NCBI GenBank assembly: GCA_019746135.1
Contig: JAIESI010000053.1
Span: 1-34,647, forward strand
Reading direction: 5' to 3'
Length of the DNA: 34,647 bases
From: Xanthobacteraceae bacterium
GTDB taxonomy: Bacteria > Pseudomonadota > Alphaproteobacteria > Rhizobiales > Xanthobacteraceae
Shown: positions 22,573 to 31,210 of the stretch, one piece after another
Position numbering within the stretch: position 1 is the first letter of the stretch
How the letters are laid out: each line of letters opens with the position of its first letter
Made by a program: the position numbers and the translations under genes
The notes under the pieces: generated by a model
Databases searched by the model: none
Seen by the model: the letters and a program-made list of their open reading frames with translations, nothing else
Told to the model about the DNA's origin: nothing

Positions 22573-24120
22573 TTAACGCGGCCAGCGCCCCTGGAACCGC
22601 GGAAGCTCTTGAACCGGAAAGGATATTTCCTGCGGCGTCCTGGGCAATTCGCCCACTTTCGGCTTGTCGTCCGGGGGCTTCGGCCAGCCGCCGCCGAGCG
22701 CCTGGAACAGCGAAACGATCGCCGTCAGCCGGTCGAGCTGGGCCTGCGCCAGGACGTCCTGGGCCTGGAACAGCGCGGTTTGCGTGTTCAGCACGGTGAT
22801 CAGGTCGATGGTGCCTTCGCGCAGCCGGGTCTCGGAAATCTCGAACGCCCGCCGGGTGCTGTCCACCACGGCGCGCTGGAGCTGCACGCGCCTCGCGGTC
22901 TGCTGCACGGCGATCAGCGCGCGCTCCACGTCGGCGAAGCCGTTGACGATGCTGCGGCGATAGACCTGCAGGAACTCGTCCTGGCGGCCCTTCTGCAGAT
23001 CGAAGTTGCCCGCAATCCGCCCGCCCTCGAGCACCGGCTGCAACAGACCCCCGGCCAGACTGAAGAACACCGACTCCGGCCGCACCAGCGTCCGCAACGC
23101 GGCGCTCGCATAGCCGCCCTCGCCGGTGATCGTGATGCTCGGGAAGAACTGCGCACGCGCGTTGTGCACATCGGCATTGACGGAGCCGAGCTGCGCCTCG
23201 GCCGAGCGGATGTCCGGGCGCTGGGCGATCAGGTCGGAGGGCAGGCCCGGCGTCACCGGCGGAATGGCAATCTGCGACATGCTGCCCGCGCGGATGCGCA
23301 CCGACTCCGGCGTGCGGCCGATCAGCACCGCAAGGGTGGCGATGTTCTGCCGTAGGATCTGCTCGAGCGGCGGGATCGTGGCGCGCTGCTGGGCAACCAC
23401 ACTTTCCTGCTGTGCGACATCGAGCGCGGACGCGGTGCCGACGTCGAAGCGCTGCTTGATCAGGTTGTACACGCGATCCGCGGCTTCGATGTTGTTGCGC
23501 GCGATCTGCAGACGGTCGTGGGCGGCCAGCACCAGGAAGTAGGAATTGGCGACACTGACGACGGTGGTCAGCGCCACCACCTCGCGGTCGAAGCGGCTTG
23601 CGACCGCAAGCTCCTCGGCCGAGCGCAGCGCGGCGCGATTCTTGCCCCAGAAGTCGATCTCGTAGCTTGCGCTGAGCGACGTGCTGTAGGTGGTGCGTGG
23701 CGAGCTGCCGCCACCGCCCCCGCCGCCGCTGCCGGTGGTCCGCGAGGAGACCGAGCGAACCGCCGAGCCATGCAAATCGACGATCGGCAACAATGTAGCG
23801 CCGACGATGCGCGACTGCGCGTCGGCCTGGACGATGCGGGCGACGGCGACGGCGACGTCGAAGTTCGAGGTCAGCGCCTCTTCGATGAGATCGGTGAGTT
23901 CCCTGGAGCGGAATCCGCGCCACCACACGACCGACGGCAGCGCCGCATCGGGGTTACGCGGGCCGGCCTTGTAGGCCTTCGGCAGGTCGATCGCGGCAGG
24001 AATGATCTCGTTGGACAGGCAGCCGGCGAGCGGCAGCGTCAATGCCGCAATCATGCCCGCTGCGGCGAGCCGCCACAGGGAACAACGAGACATCGGACGC
24101 TGCGACGCGGACGGACGCAT
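22573..24120 (-). CDS. NodT-family outer-membrane efflux lipoprotein (TolC-like channel)
   Basis: A 515-aa outer-membrane factor. The signal peptide ends in a lipobox LAGC with Cys34 as the acylated residue, typical of NodT/OprM-type channels. Two repeats of the OEP domain follow (about 60-290 and 290-480), with family marks YEIDFWGKNRAALRSA, LIAQRPDIRSAEAQLGSVNA and the FFPSITITGEGGYAS turn. A Gly run (GSGGGGGGGSS, about 130-140) sits in the first extracellular/strand region and is longer than usual. The 45 C-terminal residues are Pro-rich. It should complete a full tripartite pump with the next three genes. It starts the operon; the promoter probably lies in 24121-24300. Confidence 0.9.
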   Translation of the reverse strand: MRPSASQRPMSRCSLWRLAAAGMIAALTLPLAGCLSNEIIPAAIDLPKAYKAGPRNPDAALPSVVWWRGFRSRELTDLIEEALTSNFDVAVAVARIVQADAQSRIVGATLLPIVDLHGSAVRSVSSRTTGSGGGGGGGSSPRTTYSTSLSASYEIDFWGKNRAALRSAEELAVASRFDREVVALTTVVSVANSYFLVLAAHDRLQIARNNIEAADRVYNLIKQRFDVGTASALDVAQQESVVAQQRATIPPLEQILRQNIATLAVLIGRTPESVRIRAGSMSQIAIPPVTPGLPSDLIAQRPDIRSAEAQLGSVNADVHNARAQFFPSITITGEGGYASAALRTLVRPESVFFSLAGGLLQPVLEGGRIAGNFDLQKGRQDEFLQVYRRSIVNGFADVERALIAVQQTARRVQLQRAVVDSTRRAFEISETRLREGTIDLITVLNTQTALFQAQDVLAQAQLDRLTAIVSLFQALGGGWPKPPDDKPKVGELPRTPQEISFPVQELPRFQGRWPR

Positions 24121-24323
24121 ACGGACGGTTCAAACGCCTGATGATGCTACGGACAAACTGCGGGCCGGTGACGCTCCCCCGGGAAAAACCTAGCAACCCT
24201 CGTAAGCTCGCCCAATCGAAATAGCGGCCGGGCGGCCCGATTGCTGTGAAGGTGTTGTGGATATGTCGCGGCGCGGCGGGACAACTCGCGCCCCCCCCAA
24301 TCGCAGATTGCCGAAATTAGGCT

Positions 24324-24347
24324 GATCCGCCAGCCGCTTGGCCGGAT
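24324..24347 (-). terminator. possible terminator of the substrate-binding gene at 24354
   Basis: ATCCG/CGGAT flanks CCA-loop-TGG just past the stop codon, giving a hairpin about 24 bases long. No clear T-run follows, so confidence is modest. Confidence 0.35.
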
Positions 24348-24353
24348 CGCCGC

Positions 24354-25316
24354 TCAGGGCTTGTAGACGATGTCGATCAACCCGGCGATGTCCTTCGGCG
24401 TCTTCGCCGTGGGGATGAACTTGTACTCCAGCGCGTCGCGCAACGAGCGATCGAGATCGCGAATCTCGCCAAGCTGCATGGCCGACTTCGGATAGAAGTC
24501 GGTCACCGCCTGTTTGGCGATGTCCGGCGTCACCTTCATGTTGCGGGCGAAAATCTCGATCGCCTGCGGATTGCTGTAGCCCCAGTCGATCGACTTCTGG
24601 ATCACCCGCATAAACTTGGCGATGGTCTCGCGCTTGGTCTTGAGCGCGTTGGTGTTGGCAAGGTTGGCGCGGATGGTCTGGTTCGCAAGCTCGGTCGCCT
24701 CGCGTGCCCGCGCCACAATCCTGATCTTGCCCTCGTTGACGTCCTTCAGCGCGAACGGCACCACCGACCAGCCGATGTCGATCTGCCCGGTCATGGTCTG
24801 GGTGAAGGTCGCAGGCACGCCGCCGGTCGGCGTGGGCTTGGCCTTGGAGCCGGCCTGCTTCAGCAGCGTCAGCAGGATCAGGTTCGACGACGAGCCGGGC
24901 GAGGAGAACGCGATGGTCTTGCCCTCGCCCGCGTCCTTCAGCGACTTGATCGGCGAATCCGCCTTGACCCACCAGAACAGCTCGTGCGCGCCGGTCATCT
25001 CGGCGGAGATGATGCGATAGGGCGTGGCGTCGCCGCCTTTCACGTAGGCGCCGATCGCGCCGAGGATGCCGTTCGACATGGCGATGTCGACGCTGCCGGA
25101 GGCGACGGTTGCGATCGTCTGCGCGCCGCCGTCGGTATAGAACACCTCGACCTCGAGGCCCGCTTCCTTGAAAAAGCCCGCCGCTTCGCCGAACTCGATC
25201 CACGAGCTGTCCCAGAAACCACGCTGCGGGACCGCGACCTTGAGCTTCTCGGCGGCGCTCGCGGTGCTGATGCCCGCCGCAACCAATGCGGCGAATGTCA
25301 GGAGCCATTTCTTCAT
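24354..25316 (-). CDS. ABC transporter substrate-binding protein (nitrate/sulfonate/taurine type, NMT1-like)
   Basis: A 320-aa periplasmic protein. The signal peptide is MKKWLLTFAALVAAGISTAS with cleavage near SAA-EK. The mature part has the NMT1/SsuA-TauA pattern: KVAVPQRGFWDSSWIEFGEA, an AGFFKEAGLEVEVFY start of lobe one, a DGGAQTIATVASGSVDIAM binding-site segment, and SSPGSSSNLILLTLLKQAG. GGAGG precedes the ATG at 25316. No permease or ATPase is adjacent; the nearest ones (29.4-32 kb) already have their own binding protein. It could supply a shared or distant transporter. The substrate is unknown. The gene lies upstream of the efflux operon on the same strand, separated by about 230 bp. 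Confidence 0.88.
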   Translation of the reverse strand: MKKWLLTFAALVAAGISTASAAEKLKVAVPQRGFWDSSWIEFGEAAGFFKEAGLEVEVFYTDGGAQTIATVASGSVDIAMSNGILGAIGAYVKGGDATPYRIISAEMTGAHELFWWVKADSPIKSLKDAGEGKTIAFSSPGSSSNLILLTLLKQAGSKAKPTPTGGVPATFTQTMTGQIDIGWSVVPFALKDVNEGKIRIVARAREATELANQTIRANLANTNALKTKRETIAKFMRVIQKSIDWGYSNPQAIEIFARNMKVTPDIAKQAVTDFYPKSAMQLGEIRDLDRSLRDALEYKFIPTAKTPKDIAGLIDIVYKP

Positions 25317-25602
25317 CGCAATCCTCCGTCGCGCACTGACGGCGCTGTTTTCTGAAGCAATATTGCCCCGCCCGAGGCCACGAGACAATTGCCGGCCGCC
25401 GCAGGCCAGGGCGTGTTCTCGTTAGCTCCGTTCTGTAAGCGCGGCTTGTTCAGTGTCCGCTTCGCTCCGAAATATCTGATACCAAAAGCTCCCGCCCGAC
25501 CCGTCTGTCGTTTGCCTGATGACTGCGCATATCCGTCGTGTCGGCGCTCGGGTCCTTCCAGTCGGGATCCGGGAGGGGTTGCGTTGACATCGGTCTGTCT
25601 TC

Positions 25603-26619
25603 TCAGAAAGGGAGGGCGGTTCCGATCTCGGCGGCCCGGGTGACGAGCTTCCGCACGACGCGTTCCTCGAACTTCAGGGCGACCGAGTCGCCGATGGACT
25701 TGAGGACCTTGTGGAGGCGGAAGCAATCGAGGAGGGGCTCGATCTGTCCTCTCTCCGGGAGGGGGAGGCCGCGGGCGACGGCCTCTTTCCGGTACGCTCC
25801 CCACAGGTCGTCCAGTTCGCCGCCGCGGAAGCCGTCCGAGAGGAAGGCGAAGTCGTAGAGAGGCGAACCGAGAGCTGAGAGTTCCCAGTCGACGGCCAGC
25901 ACCCGGGGGGGCCTCGCCGCGTGGTCGACAAGGATGTTCTGCGGCCGGTAGGAGCCGTGGACGAGGGTCCGCGCCCCGCCCACGAGGACCTCCACGGCAC
26001 GGCTGTAGCACCGGGTCACGGCCAGAACGGACTCGCGCAACTCGAATGGGTAGGTCGCCGCCGCCCTCGAGGCCTGCTCCGCCTGAGCGTGGAAGAAGCC
26101 CGCGTCGTGCCGCACGAGGAAGTCAGAGGCCTCGAGCGCCTCACCGGCCCGCGCGAAGCGACCGTGGAGACGGCCGAGCCAGGCCGCCGACTTCACCCAG
26201 TCCTCGAACCCAAGGCTGCGGAGCTCGACCCCATCCACGAGCTCGAGGAGGAGCCAGAAGCGCCCGCGGGCCTCGTCCCAGACGGCGCCGTGGTACTCCG
26301 CCGTCCCCAGCCCGGCTCCGGCGAGGAGGTCCCGGTAGACGCGGAGCTCCCGGTTGCGCCGGGAGGGGAGGTCATCCTTGGGGAGCCGGGAGGCGCCGAA
26401 GTCCTTGAGGAGGAGCTTGACCTCCCCGGCGGCTCCGAGCTCCAAGGTCAACACCTCCAGGCGGAAGGAGGTCTGGCCACTGAAGGCGGTCCGGCGGATG
26501 CTGCGGAGGGAGGGGAAGCGGCCCGCGAGACAACGGTGGAGCTCGCACTCCTCATCGGCGAGGCGGGGCGTCTCCAGGGAGGCCTCGGGGACCGTTCGCT
26601 CGTCAGCGGGCGAATGCAT
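25603..26619 (-). CDS. aminoglycoside-phosphotransferase-fold protein with altered catalytic loop
   Basis: A 338-aa protein with an APH/choline-kinase-like fold. A nucleotide-site lysine is likely at about residue 72 (LLLKDF). Hinge and alpha-helical core follow (FWLLLELVDGVELRSL). The Brenner-type loop reads HGSYRPQN (221-228) where the family has HGD..xxN, and DWE (244-246) is the metal-binding Asp motif. The catalytic Asp is therefore Ser, while Asn228 and Asp244 remain. Codon choice (frequent AGG, GAG, CTC, GGG) differs from neighbours, suggesting acquisition from another lineage. The start follows a long G-run beside a broken gene. Activity as a kinase is doubtful; small-molecule binding is possible. 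Confidence 0.75.
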   Translation of the reverse strand: MHSPADERTVPEASLETPRLADEECELHRCLAGRFPSLRSIRRTAFSGQTSFRLEVLTLELGAAGEVKLLLKDFGASRLPKDDLPSRRNRELRVYRDLLAGAGLGTAEYHGAVWDEARGRFWLLLELVDGVELRSLGFEDWVKSAAWLGRLHGRFARAGEALEASDFLVRHDAGFFHAQAEQASRAAATYPFELRESVLAVTRCYSRAVEVLVGGARTLVHGSYRPQNILVDHAARPPRVLAVDWELSALGSPLYDFAFLSDGFRGGELDDLWGAYRKEAVARGLPLPERGQIEPLLDCFRLHKVLKSIGDSVALKFEERVVRKLVTRAAEIGTALPF

Positions 26620-26641
26620 GAGCCCCCCCCAAAGCGCCGCA

Positions 26642-26740
26642 TCAGCTCCGCCTGCTGCGCACCCGCGCGACGACCGGGCACGCCGCCGCGCCGCCGAGGA
26701 GGAGGATGAACTCGCGCCGTTTCAATTGATCGGATTGCAT
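26642..26740 (-). pseudogene. N-terminal remnant of an ABC substrate-binding protein (PF04392 type)
   Basis: A good ribosome site (GGAGGG) and ATG at 26740 open a frame reading MQSDQLKRREFILLLGGAAA, the Tat signal of this family (compare the intact gene at 2995). After CPVVAR the frame shifts; the expected AQQAELMRR continues in another frame and then ends in a G-run at 26624-26631, where the phosphotransferase-fold gene begins. The rest of the binding protein is missing. Confidence 0.75.
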
Positions 26741-27068
26741 TCGACCCTCCACGGGCCGGCAATGCGCATAAGGGATAGCATATTGGTGAGGGTCAGTCAG
26801 GAGCTATCGAAGCATTTTGCAACCCATCAGGCGTCGGCGCGGTCGCTCGACTTCCGGAGTGGGCCATCTTCGACCGAGTTAGGCGGGTTTTTGGGTCCCT
26901 GCTTACTTCCGCTTTGCCCCGAAAGCGCACTTGCGGAGCCGGACTGGCTGCAAGCGGCATAAGCCCGTACCGCAGCCCGTACCGCGCCCTGGTGTCCCGG
27001 ACACATTGATCGGCTCAGCCACCGTCTCCATAATCTTCCAAAAAAGCGTGATGCCGGGAGGACTTGTG
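26741..27068. other. intergenic region; promoter of the substrate-binding gene at 27069
   Basis: No gene is seen in these 328 bp. A 13-bp perfect palindrome, GTGTCC-C-GGACAC (26992-27004), lies 65 bp before the start at 27069 and is a candidate regulator site. Confidence 0.4.
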
Positions 27069-28067
27069 ATGCGGGCTTCGATCATCGCCATCGCCGCGCT
27101 TGCGGCTGCTTATACGACCGCGGCGAAGGCCCAATCGAGCGAGGAGATCATCCTCGCCGATCCTGCGTTCAGCCTCACCTTCAGCGCCGGCTATATCGCC
27201 GGTGACCTCGACCTCTGGGGCAAGCACGGCATCAAGGTGAAGACGGTGCAGATCACCGGCATCGGCGCGATCAATTCGGTGATCTCGGGCAGCTCGCATT
27301 TCGCGCAGGCCTCGGCGAGCTCGTTCGGCCGCGCCACCGCGCGCGGGCAGAAGCTGATCGCGATCGCCACCACCATCGACCGGCCGTTCGCCCAGGTGGT
27401 GCTGCGCAAGGAGATCGCGGAGCGCGCGGGCTTCGATCCCAAGGCGCCGCTGGAAAAGCGCGCGGCGGTGCTCAAGGGCCGGACCATCGCGGTCGATTCG
27501 ATCAACTCGATGATCCACGCCTATGTGCGGCTGATTGCGGCGCGCGGCGGCTTCAATCCGGACGACATCCGCGTCGCGCCGATGGCGCCGAACAGCATGC
27601 TCGCCGCGTTCCAGAGCAAGCAGATCGACGGCTACGCGATGTCGCTGCCCTGGCCATTGAAGGCGGTGCAGGACGGCGAGGCGCTGCTGATCGCCAGCGG
27701 CCCCGACGGCGAGCCGGGCGACATGATCCCGTTCGGCCACAACCTGATCGTCACCAAGCAGGACACCTGCGCGCAGAAGAAGGCGCTGTGCCGCGCCATG
27801 GGCCAGTCGATCAAGGACGCCACCGCCTTCATCAAGAACAAGCCGGACGAGGCGTTCGCGCTGCTGAAGAAGCGCTTCCCGACGCTCGACGACAACCTGC
27901 TGAAGGCCTCGTTCGAGGAGTTGCGGAAGGTGACGCCTTCGCCGCCGGTGGTGAACAAGGCCTCGATCGAGAATTCGGAGACGTTCAACGTCGACGCGGG
28001 GCTGCTCAAGGCCGACGAGAAGCTGAAATCCTATGACGGCATATTCACCAGTGAATACGTGAACTAG
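27069..28067 (+). CDS. ABC transporter substrate-binding protein (nitrate/sulfonate/taurine type)
   Basis: A 332-aa periplasmic protein. The signal peptide begins MRASIIAIAALAAAYTTAAK with cleavage before QSSEE. The mature part shows the SsuA/TauA-like sequence LADPAFSLTFSAGYIAGDLD with a LWGKHGIKVK lobe-one helix and strand. The VISGSSHFAQASASSFGRAT segment corresponds to the ligand pocket. GGGAGGA precedes the ATG at 27069; an in-frame ATG 18 bases upstream is less well placed. It is transcribed alone. It differs clearly from the other two binding proteins of this class in the window, so three separate ligands are likely. The ligand is unknown. Confidence 0.88.
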   Translation: MRASIIAIAALAAAYTTAAKAQSSEEIILADPAFSLTFSAGYIAGDLDLWGKHGIKVKTVQITGIGAINSVISGSSHFAQASASSFGRATARGQKLIAIATTIDRPFAQVVLRKEIAERAGFDPKAPLEKRAAVLKGRTIAVDSINSMIHAYVRLIAARGGFNPDDIRVAPMAPNSMLAAFQSKQIDGYAMSLPWPLKAVQDGEALLIASGPDGEPGDMIPFGHNLIVTKQDTCAQKKALCRAMGQSIKDATAFIKNKPDEAFALLKKRFPTLDDNLLKASFEELRKVTPSPPVVNKASIENSETFNVDAGLLKADEKLKSYDGIFTSEYVN

Positions 28068-28096
28068 CGCGCGTGCTCACACGACGGGTCCCGGTG

Positions 28097-28510
28097 TCAG
28101 GCAAATGCCGCCAGCACCAGCCAAGAGCACAGAAGGGCCAGCAGGCAACGCCCCCAGCCGCTTTGCAGAACGATGGCCACCTTCTCGCGAGGACTCAACG
28201 CGTCGTCCATCAGCCGTGGGCCGAGATTCCAGTCGAAAACATGGTGCTTGCGCGGGCCGACAACGAGATTGAACACGGTCAGACCCGCAACGGTCGCCAA
28301 GATCACGGCGTAAAGTCCAAGACTGCCGTGGACAGCGCCGAAGCCCGCGGTGGTGATGACGATCTGCGCGCGAAGCTCCGGTGGCCCGACGACCAGGCCC
28401 ACAAGCCAGACAGCGATCGGAAGCGTGACTGCTGTCAGAAGCAGGGCGTACAGCGCCGCGCCCGCCAACCTGCGGGGCAGCGAATTTGGGCAGTCCGTGA
28501 GATCCTGCAT
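28097..28510 (-). CDS. hypothetical membrane protein (137 aa)
   Basis: AGGAG lies about seven bases before the ATG at 28510. Four hydrophobic segments are visible (about 16-40, 49-66, 68-86 and 118-135), joined by short loops; RKHHVFDWNLGPRLMDDALS is the longest cytoplasmic or periplasmic loop. I do not recognise the family. The gene is separated from the FAH-family gene upstream on the same strand by 79 bp. It could be the last gene of that operon or independent. It converges with the binding-protein gene ending at 28067. Confidence 0.7.
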   Translation of the reverse strand: MQDLTDCPNSLPRRLAGAALYALLLTAVTLPIAVWLVGLVVGPPELRAQIVITTAGFGAVHGSLGLYAVILATVAGLTVFNLVVGPRKHHVFDWNLGPRLMDDALSPREKVAIVLQSGWGRCLLALLCSWLVLAAFA

Positions 28511-28589
28511 CAAGCGCTCCTGAGGGTTTGCTATTGGTCGCTCGTCGCCTGCTCAAGGTTCAATCGAACCGCGGTCCAGAAAGCCTGAC

Positions 28590-29420
28590 CTACTTCTCGT
28601 CCACTATTTTCGTCCGCAGCACGCCGATGTTCGAGATCTCGACCTCCAGCGTGTCGCCCGGCTTCATCCAGAGCGGCGGCCTGCGGCTGTGGCCGACGCC
28701 CTCCGGCGTGCCGGTGGCGATGATGTCGCCGGGATGCAGCGTGGTGAAATCCGAGCAGAAGCTGATGATCTGCCGGCACGAGTAGATCAGCTTGTCGGTG
28801 CCGGAATGCTGGACCTGCCGGCCGTTGAGCCGCGTGGTCAGCGTCAGCTTGCTTGGGTCGGGGATCTCGTCGGAGGTGACGAGCCACGGCCCGAGCGGAC
28901 CGGTGCCGGGCCAGTTCTTGCCCGAGGTGACGGAGAATTTCTGGTAGTCGCGCACGCTGCCGTCGACGAAGATCGTGTAGCCCGCGACATGGTCGAGCGC
29001 GCGATCGATCGGGATGTGCCGTCCGCCCTTGCCGATCACCATGGTCAATTCGCCCTCGAAGTCGAAATTGTCCGAGAGCTTCGGCCGGATCATCTCGCCT
29101 TCGTGACCGACCAGCGTGTCCGCGAAGCGGATGAACATGCTCGGCTGCTTGGGCAATTCGCGGCCCACCTCGGCGGCGTGGTCGCGATAGTTCACGCCGG
29201 CGCAGAGGATCTTGTGCGGGTTGGGAATGACCGGCAGGAAGCGGACGTCGGAGAGCTTGGTATCCGGCTTCGCCACGGCCGCGGCGGTGCGCATGCCCTC
29301 GAGCGCGCCGGCCGCCAGCGCATCGCGCAGCGAGGCGTGTCCGCGCATGGTGATGAGACCGTCGCCGGACACCACGCCGTAGCATTCCTGGCCGCCGGCG
29401 ATGTAGCTCGCAAGCTTCAT
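28590..29420 (-). CDS. fumarylacetoacetate hydrolase family protein
   Basis: A 276-aa protein of the FAH superfamily, which hydrolyses or decarboxylates C-C bonds of acylpyruvate-like products of aromatic catabolism, with a divalent metal. Landmarks: IPNPHKILCAGVNYRDHAAE, the metal ligands Glu-x-Glu in DFEGELTMVIG and Asp in FVDGSVRDYQ, then TGKNWPG-like SGKNWPGTGPLGP and the conserved GDIIATGTPEGVG. The NDVSARD consensus is FVDGSVRD here, still with its Asp. AGGAG supports the start. The stop of the permease gene at 29431 is 10 bases upstream, so it belongs to the transporter operon. This suggests the imported solute feeds this enzyme. Confidence 0.9.
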   Translation of the reverse strand: MKLASYIAGGQECYGVVSGDGLITMRGHASLRDALAAGALEGMRTAAAVAKPDTKLSDVRFLPVIPNPHKILCAGVNYRDHAAEVGRELPKQPSMFIRFADTLVGHEGEMIRPKLSDNFDFEGELTMVIGKGGRHIPIDRALDHVAGYTIFVDGSVRDYQKFSVTSGKNWPGTGPLGPWLVTSDEIPDPSKLTLTTRLNGRQVQHSGTDKLIYSCRQIISFCSDFTTLHPGDIIATGTPEGVGHSRRPPLWMKPGDTLEVEISNIGVLRTKIVDEK

Positions 29421-29430
29421 TGTCGCACTC

Positions 29431-30246
29431 CTAGAGTTGCATATCGCGGTCGGTCGGCCGCCATTTCAGGGCTCGCCGCTCCAGCGCGTTGACGACGGCG
29501 TTGATCAGGAGCACCAGCGCGACCGCGACGACGATGCCGGCGAACACGCCGGTGGTGTCGGACAGCTGGCGCGCCCGCTCGATCGAGAAGCCGATGCCTT
29601 CGGTCGCCACCAGGAACTCGCCGACGATCGCGGCGCTCACCGCGCGCGGCAGCGCCACCTTCAGCCCGGTGAAGAAGAACGGCAGGAGCGACATCCAGAT
29701 CACCTTGCGGTCGATGGCGCGCTCGCTCGCGCCGACCACGCGCGCCATGCTGATCAGCCGCTGATCGACGCCGCGCACGCCGGCGAACACAGTGATGAAG
29801 ACGATGTAGAACACGAACAGGGTGACGACGATCACCTTCGGGCGGTCGCCGATGCCAAACCACAGGATCAGCCAGGGCGTCAGCGCGTATTTGGGAATGC
29901 CCATCGAGGCCATGATGAAGGGCTCGATCGCCTGCGTTGCGCGCTCCGACAGCCGCAGCAGGAACGGCAGACCTACGCCGACGACGCAGCCGATGACGAA
30001 GCCGAGCGCCGAGACGCGCAGCGTGGCGATGGTGTCGGTGAGAAGCTTGCCGTTCGCCGCCATCTCGACGATGCGCTGCGCGGTGGCAAGCGGCGGCGCA
30101 AAGAACAGCGGCCCGAAGGCGCGCGCGCCCCACTCCCAGGCGCCAATGAGCGCAAGGCCGAGCAGGACCTGGCCGCCGGTGACGATCCATTGCCGCGGGA
30201 TGGCGCGGGTTTCCGGGAGGTCCGAGGTGATATCGGCGGTGGTCAT
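29431..30246 (-). CDS. ABC transporter permease (SsuC/TauC type), second permease of operon
   Basis: A 271-aa inner-membrane permease of the BPD_transp_1 family with about six membrane segments from residue 20 on. The EAA loop that contacts the ATPase is VVGASERAIDRKVIWMSLLP. The start at 30246 overlaps the stop of the ATPase gene (ATGA), so translation is coupled. Sequence similarity to the other permease in this operon (31211-31987) is evident (IPKYALTPWLILWFGIG versus APKLAFAPLFILWFGIG). Together they could form a heterodimeric channel around one shared ATPase. Confidence 0.92.
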   Translation of the reverse strand: MTTADITSDLPETRAIPRQWIVTGGQVLLGLALIGAWEWGARAFGPLFFAPPLATAQRIVEMAANGKLLTDTIATLRVSALGFVIGCVVGVGLPFLLRLSERATQAIEPFIMASMGIPKYALTPWLILWFGIGDRPKVIVVTLFVFYIVFITVFAGVRGVDQRLISMARVVGASERAIDRKVIWMSLLPFFFTGLKVALPRAVSAAIVGEFLVATEGIGFSIERARQLSDTTGVFAGIVVAVALVLLINAVVNALERRALKWRPTDRDMQL

Positions 30247-31040
30247 TGCACATCCGCCCGGATGCGTTCGTAGATCGCGGCGAAGCCCGGCATGGTGAAG
30301 ATGTCGCGCACATTGCGCGGGCGCGGGATCGGGATCGGATGCTCGGCGGCGATGCGGGCCGGCCGCCGCGTCAGCACCAGCGCGCGGTCGCCGAGCGCAA
30401 TCGCCTCGGTGATGTCGTGGGTGACGAAAATGATGGTCTTGCGCTTGAGGCTCCACAGCCTAAGCAAATCTTCTTGGAGCTGTGTGCGGGTCTGCGCGTC
30501 GACCGCCGCGAACGGCTCGTCCATCAGGATCACCGGCGGGTCGTAGACCAAGGTGCGAATGAGCGCGGCGCGCTTGCGCATGCCGCCGGACAATTCGTGC
30601 GGATAGTAGCGCTCGAAGCCCGCGAGCCCGACCGCGGCGATCAATTCGGCGGCGCGCGCCCGCGCCGCGTCGTCGAGCGTGCCCTGCACCTCGCGCGGGA
30701 ACAGCACATTGTCGATGGTGGTGCGCCAGGGCAGCAGGTTGTCGTCCTGGGTCACATAGCCGATGCGGCGGTTCAGTCCCGGGTGCAGCGCCTTCATCTC
30801 CGGCGAGGCGATGCGCTCGCCGTCGAAGGCGATCTCGCCCGCGCTCGCGCTGTCGATCTGCGCAACGATGTTGAGCAGCGTCGACTTTCCGGCGCCGGAG
30901 GGCCCGACGATGGTGAGCAACTCGGCGGCCCCGACCGAGAACGACATGTCCTGGATGATCCAGGGCGGCGGCTCGCGGCCGGCCCGCGCCGGGAAGCGCT
31001 TGCCGAGGCCTTTGATCTCCAGCATCGGGGTCTGGGTCAT
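30243..31040 (-). CDS. ABC transporter ATP-binding protein (SsuB/TauB type)
   Basis: A 265-aa ATPase with all motifs: Walker A GPSGAGKST (46-54), Q-loop VTQDDNLLPW (about 96-105), signature LSGGM (150-154), Walker B ILMDEP (171-176), and the H-loop in IFVTHDITEAIALGD. It powers the importer formed by the two neighbouring permeases. Its stop overlaps the start of the second permease. The upstream intergenic space toward the first permease (170 bp) contains a long inverted-repeat structure (31064-31187), unusual inside an operon. No ribosome site is clear before the ATG at 31040. Confidence 0.95.
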   Translation of the reverse strand: MTQTPMLEIKGLGKRFPARAGREPPPWIIQDMSFSVGAAELLTIVGPSGAGKSTLLNIVAQIDSASAGEIAFDGERIASPEMKALHPGLNRRIGYVTQDDNLLPWRTTIDNVLFPREVQGTLDDAARARAAELIAAVGLAGFERYYPHELSGGMRKRAALIRTLVYDPPVILMDEPFAAVDAQTRTQLQEDLLRLWSLKRKTIIFVTHDITEAIALGDRALVLTRRPARIAAEHPIPIPRPRNVRDIFTMPGFAAIYERIRADVQ

Positions 31041-31063
31041 TTGTCGACGACCACCCGTTTCTC

Positions 31064-31187
31064 GACCCCCACCCCGACCCTCCCCCTTTCAGGGGGAAGG
31101 AGCGCAGGCGCCGCCCGTGCGGCTAGGGTACCTACGTTGCCGCACGGCCTTCCTCCCCCTGAAAGGGGGAGGAATGAGGTGGGGGTC
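31064..31187. repeat. gene-less inverted repeat pair of the same family as the DUF559 unit ends
   Basis: The left arm (31064-31102) begins GACCCCCACCCCGACCC, TCCCCCTTTCAGGGGGA; the right arm (31148-31187) is its near reverse complement. Each arm carries its own palindrome. Between them CCGTGCGGC and GCCGCACGG pair around a GGTACC centre. It matches the right end of the unit at 17882 almost base for base for 39 bases, including AGCGCA. No gene lies inside. It resembles a REPIN/MITE-like derivative. Confidence 0.85.
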
Positions 31188-31210
31188 ATCCGTACGGCAT
31201 GGCCCATCGC

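Noticed and set aside
22559..23926. 455-codon minus-strand frame overlapping the outer-membrane channel gene
   Set aside because: Arg-rich shadow frame; the channel reading has lipobox and OEP motifs.
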